Under the pieces are notes generated by a model. The model had not been told where the DNA came from, did no database searches, and saw only the letters and a program-made list of their open reading frames with translations. From Betaproteobacteria bacterium Ga0074130 (GTDB taxonomy: Bacteria > Pseudomonadota > Gammaproteobacteria > Burkholderiales > Rhodocyclaceae), in assembly GCA_001464495.1 (NCBI GenBank), contig LNDZ01000013.1, positions 1 through 64,000 of the forward strand: 64,000 nt of DNA, written 5' to 3'. The translations under genes and the position numbers were made by a program. Shown piece after piece: positions 1 through 8,108 of this stretch (positions within the stretch are counted from its first letter, which is position 1; the number at the start of each line of letters is the position of its first letter).

Positions 1-38
1 ATGCCAATGATTTGTTCTTCCGTGAATCGCTTCTTCAT
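1..38 (-). mobile_element. IS3-family transposase OrfA, N-terminal end (cut by window edge)
   Basis: Reading the minus strand from the ATG at 38 gives MKKRFTEEQIIG before the window ends. This is the characteristic N-terminus of OrfA proteins of IS3-family elements (IS407-like group), which begin the helix-turn-helix DNA-binding part of the transposase. A perfect 7-bp inverted repeat with a 4-nt loop (40-57) lies directly upstream of the start. The terminal inverted repeat of the element could not be located with confidence. The family call rests on 12 residues only. Confidence 0.6.
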
Positions 39-308
39 GTTGCCTCCGTTGAGGCAAACTCTAATTCAATTCCGGACTATTCTCGGGGAGCAGGTCAATG
101 AGGTTAAATTGTTTTATGCAGTGGGTGATGGTTATAGACTGCGAATCAAAGGGAAATAAAAATTACCTCTTTGTTTTTTCCCGCAACCTTCAATAGGTAA
201 GCTTTTGCAAGGGGGATGAGGGGACGAGGTGGTTGAATCTAATAGCGTCATCTATGCCTATCGAACTCCAATATAAATTTGCAATACTGGCTAACGTAAG
301 GGGTCTCA
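39..308. other. AT-rich intergenic region between IS end and HEPN gene
   Basis: No convincing gene. It holds the TTGCCTC/GAGGCAA inverted repeat at 40-57, presumably within the upstream end of the insertion sequence, and the leader of the next gene with an AAGGGG ribosome-binding site at 297-302. Base composition is AT-richer than the housekeeping parts of the window. Confidence 0.4.
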
Positions 309-1754
309 GTGAAAAAGATCATCTTTGAAGAGCAAGGCTATTTTTGGTGGAGCGATGAAGACATACCCCCCGAGAACTTTGCATCTGATGTGGGTGTAAC
401 TGGGGCTCTAAAGATAGATGAGACAGGATGGATTGAACTCGAATTACATGATGTTCTAACACCTAACGCCGATTGGATTTTTCATCTAAGTAACGATCAA
501 ACTGAGCTCCCACCACACAAAGGTATCCAAGGGATATTGAAGAGCAACAAATATGTTTTACTTTTGGAAGTGTTCAGAAATGGTGGGTCATTTAAGAGCA
601 GTGGAGTTTCTTATGAAAAATTTTCAGCTCTCAATTGTTTGATAGGAAGCAGGCTATTTCCCTCTACAAGCACACCAATAAAATTTCGTAGCTTGCTTGT
701 TTCCTTAAAGGGCTACGAGAGTTGGTTGCGCATAGGTTCTATAGAGTCTCAGCGTACTAAGAAAAAGCTCTCTGCCGTATATCGGCCTCCCAAGAACGAT
801 ACCTACAACTTGGATGATGGGAAGCTAGAGATTCAATATGATTTATATGGCCCTTTTTGGGGTAAGCAAAGCCGTCATGAAATGACGCTGACTGAAGAAG
901 CCTCGATTGCTTATTTCCCTAAGGCGGGGTGCTCACTTGAGACTGCTAAAGAGCAATATCGAAACTTAGCCGATTTGATGGTATTGCTAACCGGCGCAGA
1001 TTACGGTTTTGATTGGCCAACTCTTAGCTACGGAAGCAAGAAAGAAGAAACCAGATGCACTGCGTATTTTTGGTCGCAGAAAAGAGGTGATCTGGTTATA
1101 CCTGATTGGCACAAGTGTTGGACGAGCTTCCCTGCACTTCGACCGTTTTTTGGTGATGTCTTTTCTAATTGGAGAGTTAAGCGAGATCAATTTGGTCCTG
1201 GCTTTTATCTGTACTTATCGACCAAGAGGGATGTGAGTCTCTATGCGGAACACAAATTCGTAAGTCTTGTTTGGGGACTTGAATCCCTGCATCGCCGAAA
1301 AGCGCCAAAAGGAATTTTGAACAGTAAGTTAGCTGAAAAGGTCGATCGGATATTGTCGCAAGTTGCAGTAGCGAAAGATAGAAATTGGCTCAAAGCGCAA
1401 CTTAAGTACGTGGGTGAGCCCTCATTGAGTGAGCGTCTCTATGAGATATTAAAGAACTCTCCGTTAAGCTTCACTGAGCGATCACTCCGAAAATTCTGTG
1501 ACGAGTGCGCTAAATTGCGAAACGATATTTCTCACTTTGGCGGGCAACGCCATTCAGGGGGATATCAACCGTTCTTAGATGAGCTTGTGTTGAAAAGTAG
1601 TGCGCTCTCTTATATCTACCATGCTGTACTGCTAGACGAAGTCGGTGTGGATAGAGCCGATATTACTCATTACCTACTTAAAGGTTTTGGTTCGTTTTCT
1701 GCGAAGCAAGTGCTTGCGAAGGTCGGACTTCAATGGGTGGAAAGGATAAGCTGA
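309..1754 (+). CDS. ApeA-like HEPN-domain protein (probable anti-phage RNase)
   Basis: The 481-residue protein starts with GTG at 309, six bases after AAGGGG. Its N-terminus (GYFWWSDEDIPPENF, then a beta-rich region with GIQGILKSNKYVLLLEVF) resembles the ApeA N-terminal domain, and its C-terminal third is a helical HEPN domain. The catalytic HEPN motif Rx4H is visible as RNDISH (R404, H409). Known ApeA proteins act as single-gene abortive-infection systems that cleave RNA after phage infection; that role here is inferred. The gene is AT-rich, lies beside an IS3-type transposase and ends next to a truncated dehydrogenase gene, all signs of horizontal gain. A non-defence HEPN protein remains possible. 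Confidence 0.7.
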   Translation: MKKIIFEEQGYFWWSDEDIPPENFASDVGVTGALKIDETGWIELELHDVLTPNADWIFHLSNDQTELPPHKGIQGILKSNKYVLLLEVFRNGGSFKSSGVSYEKFSALNCLIGSRLFPSTSTPIKFRSLLVSLKGYESWLRIGSIESQRTKKKLSAVYRPPKNDTYNLDDGKLEIQYDLYGPFWGKQSRHEMTLTEEASIAYFPKAGCSLETAKEQYRNLADLMVLLTGADYGFDWPTLSYGSKKEETRCTAYFWSQKRGDLVIPDWHKCWTSFPALRPFFGDVFSNWRVKRDQFGPGFYLYLSTKRDVSLYAEHKFVSLVWGLESLHRRKAPKGILNSKLAEKVDRILSQVAVAKDRNWLKAQLKYVGEPSLSERLYEILKNSPLSFTERSLRKFCDECAKLRNDISHFGGQRHSGGYQPFLDELVLKSSALSYIYHAVLLDEVGVDRADITHYLLKGFGSFSAKQVLAKVGLQWVERIS

Positions 1755-1779
1755 ATAAATCGGCTTTGATTCCATTTTC

Positions 1780-1926
1780 GTTGATGCCCACATCGGCCGG
1801 TTGCTCAATCGCGTAAGCGATAGCGCGGCCGACTGAGTCCGCGAGGAAGACGGTCTTGTAGAACTCGACACTATTGTTGCGGCTGGCTTCGTCGCTGGCG
1901 CCGTGCTTGAGTTCGCTATCCATCAC
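1780..1926 (-). pseudogene. C-terminal remnant of a short-chain dehydrogenase/reductase
   Basis: On the minus strand from about 1926 the frame reads SDEASRNNSVEFYKTV and then ADSVGRAIAYAIEQPADVGI followed by NE. This matches the C-terminal segment of classical NAD(P)-dependent short-chain dehydrogenases (YdfG-like), where an 'IEQP.DV.INE' stretch precedes the last strand. The nucleotide-binding N-terminus is absent, and after INE the family pattern stops, giving way to sequence that overlaps the 3' end of the HEPN gene. I read it as a fragment left when the foreign HEPN/IS segment arrived. The exact junction, near 1780, is estimated. Confidence 0.5.
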
Positions 1927-1983
1927 ACGTGCTGTGAGCCTTAGCGCACAGACGCCGCACAGGCTGCCCGCTACAGTGCTGGG

Positions 1984-2874
1984 ATGATCCGAATTGAATT
2001 AAGTATTGAGTTGAACTACCAAGTCGACGCTATGGGCGCTGACTTTATCTTTAACGTCCATGCGGCGAGAACGCCATGGCAAACGGTGTCCCACGAAAAC
2101 CTGCAGGTTAGCCAGCCGGTGCCACTTGGGCATTACACCGACCCAAGCAGTGGCAATCGCTACCTGCGCTTGCGGGCTGATCCTGGCAATTTGACGGTGT
2201 CTTATCAGGCAACGGTGGATGTGGCTCACGTCTTTGCCGAACCCGACCAGATTGCCGAAGTGCCGGTGCAACATCTGCCGCCGGAAGTGATGGTCTATCT
2301 CTACCCCAGCCGCTATTGCCAATCCGACCGGCTGATCAAGCTCGCCATTAAAGAGTTTGGTCAGATGCCTCAAGGGTATGCGCGGGTGCAGGCCATTCGC
2401 GACTGGGTCAGCAACCGCGTGACGTTCACATCGAACACCACCAACTCCAATACCTCAGCAGTGGATACGCTGATTGAAGAGGTGGGGGTGTGCCGCGATT
2501 TTGCGCATCTCATGATTGCCTTGTGTCGCGCACTGAGCATCCCCGCACGCTTTGCTACCGGCACTGACTATGGCGCGCCTGCTGTATTGGGCCCGCCGGA
2601 TTTTCATGCGTATGTAGAGGTGTATCTGCAAGGCGGCTGGTATATCTTCGACCCGTCAGGCACGGTGGTGCCAATGGGCCTCATCCGTTTTAGTACCGGG
2701 CGCGATGCGGCCGATGTGGCGTTTGCCACCATCTTTGGTGGCGTCATGTCGCAAGCCCCGTGGATTCAGACCATGGCGCTGGAGGATGCTAGCAATGGCA
2801 TTTTGCTCCCCCACCCCTGTTCGCAAGCGCTATCGACAGACGGTGCTGTTCTGCCTCATGCAGCTAATAGATGA
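1984..2874 (+). CDS. Transglutaminase-like (cysteine protease fold) family protein
   Basis: A 296-residue protein without signal peptide. The transglutaminase-like core occupies roughly residues 115-230 and has the complete Cys-His-Asp triad: C170 in EVGVCRDFAH, H208 in PPDFHAYVEV and D223 in YIFDPSG. The N-terminal 100 residues look like the beta-sandwich domain (transglut_N type) of bacterial members. Such proteins are thought to be peptidases or amide-cleaving enzymes; the substrate is unknown. It stands alone on the plus strand and ends at a shared bidirectional terminator with the convergent autotransporter gene. Confidence 0.8.
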   Translation: MIRIELSIELNYQVDAMGADFIFNVHAARTPWQTVSHENLQVSQPVPLGHYTDPSSGNRYLRLRADPGNLTVSYQATVDVAHVFAEPDQIAEVPVQHLPPEVMVYLYPSRYCQSDRLIKLAIKEFGQMPQGYARVQAIRDWVSNRVTFTSNTTNSNTSAVDTLIEEVGVCRDFAHLMIALCRALSIPARFATGTDYGAPAVLGPPDFHAYVEVYLQGGWYIFDPSGTVVPMGLIRFSTGRDAADVAFATIFGGVMSQAPWIQTMALEDASNGILLPHPCSQALSTDGAVLPHAANR

Positions 2875-2920
2875 GCGCTTGTCATCGCCTAAGCGCCTGA
2901 AGCGCTAACAGCGTTGACTG

Positions 2921-2966
2921 AAAAAGGCCCGCCCCGATTGTGTGTAAATCGAGGCGGGCCCTGCTT
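2921..2966. terminator. Bidirectional rho-independent terminator
   Basis: GGCCCGCC at 2926-2933 pairs with GGCGGGCC at 2953-2960, extended by CGATT/AATCG inside the stem. It is preceded by an A-run on the plus strand, which gives a U-run on minus-strand transcripts. It sits between the convergent transglutaminase and autotransporter genes. Confidence 0.8.
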
Positions 2967-2988
2967 CATTGGGGTCTCTTCGGAACGC

Positions 2989-4287
2989 TTAAAGACCAAT
3001 CATGTAGTTGAAATACAGCGTGGTCGAGCCGGTGCTTTGGAAGGGCAGCTGTTGATAGAACAGATCAGCGGATAGACGCTGTGTTCTCGATAGCGCGTAC
3101 ATCATGCCGATGGCGGCAATGGGGCGGGTCTTGTCAATCTCGTTTGAGAAGTTCTCGGACGTGATGCCGCTTACGCCAGTGGCGGTCAGACGATCCACCT
3201 TGTGCGAGAGATCATGTTCGAGGCCAAGGCTGGATGTCAGGGTGATTTCTGGTGTCAGGCGATGTTGCATCTTCACACCCATTAGTGCGGTGGTAGAGCG
3301 GTCGCGGATAGCACCGTAACTCAAGGGCAGGGAAGCACTGGTTTCAGTGTAGGCATCTTGCTCAATCTCGGTATATCGCATTGCGATATACGGTCGCAGC
3401 AGCGTATTAGCCCCGTAGTTGAAGGCGTAGCTTGCCTCGCCCACATAGCTTTCTGTTGTAAGCGTGGTGTTGCCTCTGCCAACTTCGGATGTACCAGCGA
3501 CATCACGTGCAGTCGTCACACCCGAAGACTGATACGCATTGGCCAGTTTGAACTGGTAACCCAGCGCATCCACCTGCTGGTTCCATACGATAAACATGCC
3601 CAGCAGCGGGTTCTTGTTCGAGATGGAAATGCCCGTGGGGGCGTTGTTATTCAGGCTCTTGTCGAGAAAGCCGCCAACGCGAATTGTTGGCGTTGCCCTG
3701 TAGCCCAACACAACTACTGCGCTTGTGTTCTCAGAGCCCGAGGAGTCGGTCACCGTGTAGCGGCCCCCTGTTGAGACGCACATGCCTTTCTCGTCAAACA
3801 GGTTGCAGTCGTAAGTGTTCATGTTGGCGTAGTTAGAGCCAATTGCCGCTCCATTGAAGACCCCTCGCATCTTTTGGGCCATGAGGGCCAATGAGCGCTG
3901 TGTTTCGGCAGTCGAGGCAAGGAGCCTTACAACCGCCCAGTTGAAGTTGTCGGCATTAGTCACGCTGTCGGCATTTCCAGACTGAGGGCCGCAACAATAG
4001 CTGTTGCTCCAACTATTCACATAGCCCCCACCAGACCAACCCGCGTCCACCGTGTAGTTGTGAGCAAAACCGGTATTGTCGGGTGCCTGAGTGTTCAGTG
4101 CATTCACAAATGTACCGGTCAGAGTGGAATCGTTCCACCAAACCTGCGACGACAGCAAAGCCTGATTTGCCGAGAAAGTACTGACGGTGGAGAAGCTGTA
4201 AGTGCTGCCGTTGAGGGTGAAATTGAACGCCTGTGCAGAGGAGGTGAGACTGAAAATCAGGGTGATGAAGAAGAGGAGCTTTTTCAT
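2989..4287 (-). CDS. Autotransporter-type outer-membrane beta-barrel protein
   Basis: Starting at the ATG at 4287, the protein begins MKKLLFFITLIFSLTSSAQA, a clear Sec signal peptide; an in-frame ATG at 4404 would place 39 polar residues before it and is rejected. The mature part (about 410 residues) is rich in Asn, Ser, Thr and Gly. Its C-terminal 250 residues alternate polar and hydrophobic positions in strands (YEASYAF-type, LLRPYIAMRYTE, TLTSSLGLEHDLSH), as in autotransporter beta-barrels. It ends YMIGL rather than the usual terminal Phe. A short passenger of about 130 residues contains several cysteines. The secreted function is unknown. Confidence 0.65.
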   Translation of the reverse strand: MKKLLFFITLIFSLTSSAQAFNFTLNGSTYSFSTVSTFSANQALLSSQVWWNDSTLTGTFVNALNTQAPDNTGFAHNYTVDAGWSGGGYVNSWSNSYCCGPQSGNADSVTNADNFNWAVVRLLASTAETQRSLALMAQKMRGVFNGAAIGSNYANMNTYDCNLFDEKGMCVSTGGRYTVTDSSGSENTSAVVVLGYRATPTIRVGGFLDKSLNNNAPTGISISNKNPLLGMFIVWNQQVDALGYQFKLANAYQSSGVTTARDVAGTSEVGRGNTTLTTESYVGEASYAFNYGANTLLRPYIAMRYTEIEQDAYTETSASLPLSYGAIRDRSTTALMGVKMQHRLTPEITLTSSLGLEHDLSHKVDRLTATGVSGITSENFSNEIDKTRPIAAIGMMYALSRTQRLSADLFYQQLPFQSTGSTTLYFNYMIGL

Positions 4288-4470
4288 GGGGGACGGGCTG
4301 GGGGCGGGCGTTCGAGCGAGCCTGCAATCTCTCATGTAACTTGATAAACAACAATAATTACTTGGCGTTTGTGATGACGGTGGCGTATTTGCGCAACGGT
4401 GCACTGAGCGATGAGATCAAGTTTTCAGCGGCGGCGCCGTTGAAACGACATTAGTCTTTTAGGTTCAGCA

Positions 4471-5439
4471 ATGAACATCTCCCCAACCCTACGAGCGAAT
4501 TGGGCTGCCTCGCCAGACAAGCCGCCCATGCAGCTAAAGGCAAACACCAGTACGCCGGTGTTCGCGCCTAGATCGGACGCTAACGATGCGCTGAGCAAAC
4601 GGCTCCAGAAGATGAACGAGGCCGTGCAGCAGTTGCAAACCATGGCCGACCCACGGGAGATGGCCAAAGAGCGGATTGCGTTTTTGAAGCAGCGGCTGGA
4701 CGAGCTCAAAGCCCTGCTGCGCTATGCCAGCCCCGAGCAGGCCAAAGCACTGGCGAGCCAGCTGCGCAGCATTGCATCGCAAATGGCATCGGCTGCGAAG
4801 GCGGCGGCTGGTAGTGGCGGGCAGAGTGTTGTACCGAATGTCACGACTGGTGCGGCGGCCGCTGCGGCAACCACATCAACTACATCAACCACATCAACCA
4901 CATCAACCACATCAACCACATCAACCACATCAACCACATCAACCACATCAACTACAGCAAACATCGCTGCTGTTGAAACGACGCCTAGCGATACGGCTTC
5001 AGAAGCTGCGACCAAGGTCGCGACCAAGGCCGATGCGTCAAGTACTGTTGCCGAGGCAGGGCAGGCCGAAATTGACAGGGGTGCGAATCAACGCTCCTTG
5101 AGCAAAGAAGGTTCATCCGCCAAGGTTGATGACAACAGCCTGCGCGAGTTGCTTGAAGAGGCGAAAAAATCGCTGCGCGAGGCGGTCAATAAGCTCAAGG
5201 CGAAGTTGCGCGAGCTGGATACGGAGGCCCGGCAGGCCCGGCAAGATGTGGCCGCTGCCGAGAAGTCGCTCAGTGACATTGAGAAGGTCACATCGTCATT
5301 GGATACCAACACCACGATGAGCACGCTTAGCAGCAGCACCTATGCGGGGTTGGGCGGGCTTGCTGGCAGTGGCGGGTTTTCTGCGATTAACGTGGCAGTC
5401 GCCAGCCCGCTCGGGCTGGCGATCAACACCGCCGTTTAA
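4471..5439 (+). CDS. Hypothetical coiled-coil protein with Thr-Thr-Ser repeats
   Basis: A 322-residue protein I do not recognise. Residues 35-115 are helical with heptad-like spacing (RLQKMNEAVQQLQTMADP, then ERIAFLKQRLDELKALL). A low-complexity linker follows, encoded by nine copies of a 9-bp repeat (TTS units), then a second charged coiled coil (LLEEAKKSLREAVNKLKAKL) and a Gly/Ser/Ala-rich tail. No signal peptide or membrane segment is evident, and no ribosome-binding site is obvious. It ends only 14 bp from the convergent dabA gene. The overall layout (helix, Thr/Ser linker, helix) is compatible with a cell-surface or flagellum-associated scaffold, but that is a guess. Confidence 0.6.
   Translation: MNISPTLRANWAASPDKPPMQLKANTSTPVFAPRSDANDALSKRLQKMNEAVQQLQTMADPREMAKERIAFLKQRLDELKALLRYASPEQAKALASQLRSIASQMASAAKAAAGSGGQSVVPNVTTGAAAAAATTSTTSTTSTTSTTSTTSTTSTTSTTSTTANIAAVETTPSDTASEAATKVATKADASSTVAEAGQAEIDRGANQRSLSKEGSSAKVDDNSLRELLEEAKKSLREAVNKLKAKLRELDTEARQARQDVAAAEKSLSDIEKVTSSLDTNTTMSTLSSSTYAGLGGLAGSGGFSAINVAVASPLGLAINTAV
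4873..4953 (+). repeat. 9-bp tandem repeat (9 copies) inside a coding sequence
   Basis: Nine consecutive copies of ACATCAAC(C/T) run in frame and encode (Thr-Ser-Thr)n. Only the first and last unit carry the C-to-T change, so the inner copies are identical, which suggests recent expansion. Being a multiple of three, copy-number changes would alter the linker length without shifting frame. Confidence 0.95.
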
Positions 5440-5453
5440 GCCCTAAATAAGCC

Positions 5454-7997
5454 CTAAAAGGCGGGCTGCCATTCACCTTGCACAAACTGCACTAGCCCGT
5501 TTTCTGTAAAACGCATGAGGTGTAGCCATTGGTGCGTGACCAGATGCGCGACGTTGGCGTGTTTGTGCAGCACCGCTTCAATGCTCTCCGCCGGGGCATC
5601 GATCACGACGGTGAGGCGCAGTGGTTCATGCACCCAGTCTTTGCCGTTGTGTAGCGACTGCCGCGAGAGGCCCACGCGCAGATCGCCACCGTTGCCTTCA
5701 AACACACCGATATGCCCACCCACGACGTTGTGCAGCACTTTGTTGCCGCTGCCCAGATGCAGTGGGTCGCACAGCGAGGCGTGGTATTGCCAGTTGATCC
5801 AGTGGGTGACAAGCATGGGGGCTGTCATCAGTTGCTCTAGCAGCGCGCCGCTTGGGTCGAGTGTGGCGTCGTAGTCGTGCAGGAAGGTGCGGCCTTGCAG
5901 CACGCAGCCTTGGCTGCGATGGCGCGGGGCGATGATGAAGGCGGCGTTGCCGGCCAGCCCAAATTCAGGCCGGGTTTCAGCGCCGTCGTTGGCGCGGCGG
6001 CGTAGCTGCATGAGCAGTTCTTTGTGCGGTGCGCGTGGGTTGAGGCCGAGCTTGGGCGCGCGTTCGCGGCGCACTTGATCGCCGGCCTGCACGAAGGCGG
6101 CTTGCAGTTTTTCCCAACGCGCGCTGGCGTGGATGGGCAGGTCGTTGATATCAAAGCCTTCGATTTCGTCGGTGGTGGTGTTGTGCAACGCGGCGACAAA
6201 GGTGGTGGTGGGCGGGATGATCAGGCCACGTTCGTGCAGTAGTGCGCGCACCGGCAGTTCGTTGAGCAGGCGGGTAAGCACGCGTGCATTGACCTCGCCG
6301 GTTTGCCCGCAGCAGGCGCCGCAATCTAACGCTGCGGCGTGGGCGTTGTTGGCCGACTGGCTGCCGTGACCGACCAGCACCACCAGCGGGGCGAGGAAGT
6401 TGGTGAGGCCCATGCCTTGAATCACACGTGCGGCAATGTCGGTGCGCGTGGCGAGATCGACGCCTGCGAGCATGGGGCGGCACACCTGCCGGTAGCGGCT
6501 GGGCAGGCCATCAAGATCGTCGCGCTGGCGCGGCCGGCTGGAGGGGCGCAGCCATTCGCCAAGCTTGCCTAGATAGCTGAACCCCGCAGCTTCCACATAC
6601 GAGAACGTCGCGCCCGGCCAGCGGCTGGCAGCGTGCCAAGAGGCGGCCATGCCGGCGTGGTTGCGGCGCGCGCGAATGGCTTCTTCGCGCAGTGCGGTGG
6701 TGTCGTCATCGGTTGCGCTGGGATGCGCGCTGATTTCATCGGTGACTTCCATCGCCGGGGCCAACAGGCCCGGTAATTGGGGGCGCTTGATCTGGCTGGC
6801 GAGCGGGGTGTAAGCGACGGGCAGGCCAAAGAAGCCAGCAAAGCCGATGGTTTGCACGCCCGGCCATGCGGCCTCTAGCGCGCGGCGTAGTGGCTCGCTG
6901 CGGACGTCGATGCAGAAGGCGGCTTGCACTTCAATCTCGCCGCGCGCTGGGGCAATGTTTGAAGCGTAGGCGAGGCGTTGTGCGAGGTCGCGCTGGTAGG
7001 CGATCTCGAGTGCGAGTTGGCCAACTTCATCGAGCAGTAGCGCGTTTTCGGCTTCTTGCAGCACCACGGGGGCGTGTTGCCACGCTTGTTGCAGTTGGCC
7101 AAAGGCATCTTGTGCAGATGCGTCGTCGCATGCTTCGAGCACCACGGCGCCCCACGCCAGACGGATGGCGAGCAGCTCACGCAGGTGGTGGTCTTCGCTG
7201 CCTTCGAGCTTGGCTTGCCAGGCGAGATAGGCGCACCACGATGCCCAGCCATTGACGGTGAGGAGCATGGATTCAAGGTAGTCCGCCCACACGGCTTGGG
7301 GCAGGCCGAGACGTTCCAGCACCCAGCATTCCGCCTCGGCGCGGGTGGCGGGCAGGCTGTGCAGATGCTTGCCAAGATCGGGAATGCCCATGAGCAGGCC
7401 AATGCCGTGGTCATGCTGCAGTGTGTTGCGCCAGAAGGTGTAGAGGTCGGTCTGGCCTTCGGGGCGCCACTCGCCTTGATAGTCGTCGAAGAAGGCCGCG
7501 CAGGTTTGGCTCACTTGGTGCGTAATGGCCTGCCGCCATGACAGCCGGGTGTGGCGCATGGGGTCGTTGTCGAGCACATCAATCAGCAAGGGCAATTGCG
7601 GCAGCGGTGGTGGGGTCTGCATGGTGGCTGCCCACTGGTCGGGCGTGATGCCTAGCGCCTTGGCCTCAGGGGTGCGTGCGATGGCGCGCTGCAGATCGTC
7701 GGTGGTGATGCGGCCTGTGTTCCACGCGCTGAGTAGGTAGTCGCGCGAGGGGAAAACCTGAATGTTGGCGAGCGCGCCCATGCGCGCAGCGACGGTGCGC
7801 ACGGGCAGGCCAACGCGCGTCCAGTGCGGGTTGACCGCGATGGCGCGGTCTAGCGGCCATACCGGGGCGATAGCATCGCAGGCTTGTTTGCAGGCGGCAT
7901 CGATGTGCTGCAAAAAGGCGGCTGAGCGCGTGCCGTCTTGCGCATGCGCAAGACCTTGCGGGTGCCGTGTATCAGCGTGATCGAGGGTGGCTTGCAC
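5454..7997 (-). CDS. dabA: DabA, inorganic-carbon uptake subunit (beta-carbonic-anhydrase-like)
   Basis: An 847-residue member of the DabA family (formerly UPF0753/DUF2309). DabA with the membrane protein DabB forms an energy-coupled system that traps CO2 as bicarbonate in the cytoplasm. The zinc-site residues of the family are present with exact spacing: C362 and D364 in AAFCIDVRSE, H544 in LVGHGSQSAN and C559 in LDCGACCG. The start is GTG at 7997, preceded by AGGAGA eight bases upstream. It lies downstream of dabB on the minus strand, separated by 108 bp that contain an 11-bp tandem repeat. A LysR regulator is divergent from the pair. Confidence 0.93.
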   Translation of the reverse strand: MQATLDHADTRHPQGLAHAQDGTRSAAFLQHIDAACKQACDAIAPVWPLDRAIAVNPHWTRVGLPVRTVAARMGALANIQVFPSRDYLLSAWNTGRITTDDLQRAIARTPEAKALGITPDQWAATMQTPPPLPQLPLLIDVLDNDPMRHTRLSWRQAITHQVSQTCAAFFDDYQGEWRPEGQTDLYTFWRNTLQHDHGIGLLMGIPDLGKHLHSLPATRAEAECWVLERLGLPQAVWADYLESMLLTVNGWASWCAYLAWQAKLEGSEDHHLRELLAIRLAWGAVVLEACDDASAQDAFGQLQQAWQHAPVVLQEAENALLLDEVGQLALEIAYQRDLAQRLAYASNIAPARGEIEVQAAFCIDVRSEPLRRALEAAWPGVQTIGFAGFFGLPVAYTPLASQIKRPQLPGLLAPAMEVTDEISAHPSATDDDTTALREEAIRARRNHAGMAASWHAASRWPGATFSYVEAAGFSYLGKLGEWLRPSSRPRQRDDLDGLPSRYRQVCRPMLAGVDLATRTDIAARVIQGMGLTNFLAPLVVLVGHGSQSANNAHAAALDCGACCGQTGEVNARVLTRLLNELPVRALLHERGLIIPPTTTFVAALHNTTTDEIEGFDINDLPIHASARWEKLQAAFVQAGDQVRRERAPKLGLNPRAPHKELLMQLRRRANDGAETRPEFGLAGNAAFIIAPRHRSQGCVLQGRTFLHDYDATLDPSGALLEQLMTAPMLVTHWINWQYHASLCDPLHLGSGNKVLHNVVGGHIGVFEGNGGDLRVGLSRQSLHNGKDWVHEPLRLTVVIDAPAESIEAVLHKHANVAHLVTHQWLHLMRFTENGLVQFVQGEWQPAF

Positions 7998-8012
7998 GTG
8001 GGGTCTCCTAGG

Positions 8013-8108
8013 GTGACTGGTGTGTGACTAATGGGTGACTAATGGGTGACTAATGGGTGACTAATGGGTGACTGATGGGTGACTAATGGGTGACTGATGG
8101 GTGACTTA
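8013..8108. repeat. 11-bp tandem repeat array between dabB and dabA
   Basis: Seven contiguous copies of GTGACT(A/G)ATGG occupy 8024-8100, flanked by degenerate partial copies at 8013-8023 and 8101-8108. The last partial copy contains the dabB stop codon. Units differ only at the seventh base (A or G). The array ends before the dabA ribosome-binding site. Confidence 0.95.

Noticed and set aside
5887..7740. Several long plus-strand frames opposite dabA
   Set aside because: They are high-GC shadow frames of the well-supported dabA gene, rich in Arg, Ala and Cys with no family resemblance.
8013..8108. Possible CRISPR array
   Set aside because: The units are 11 bp, contiguous and without spacers, and no cas genes are present. 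It is a simple tandem repeat.
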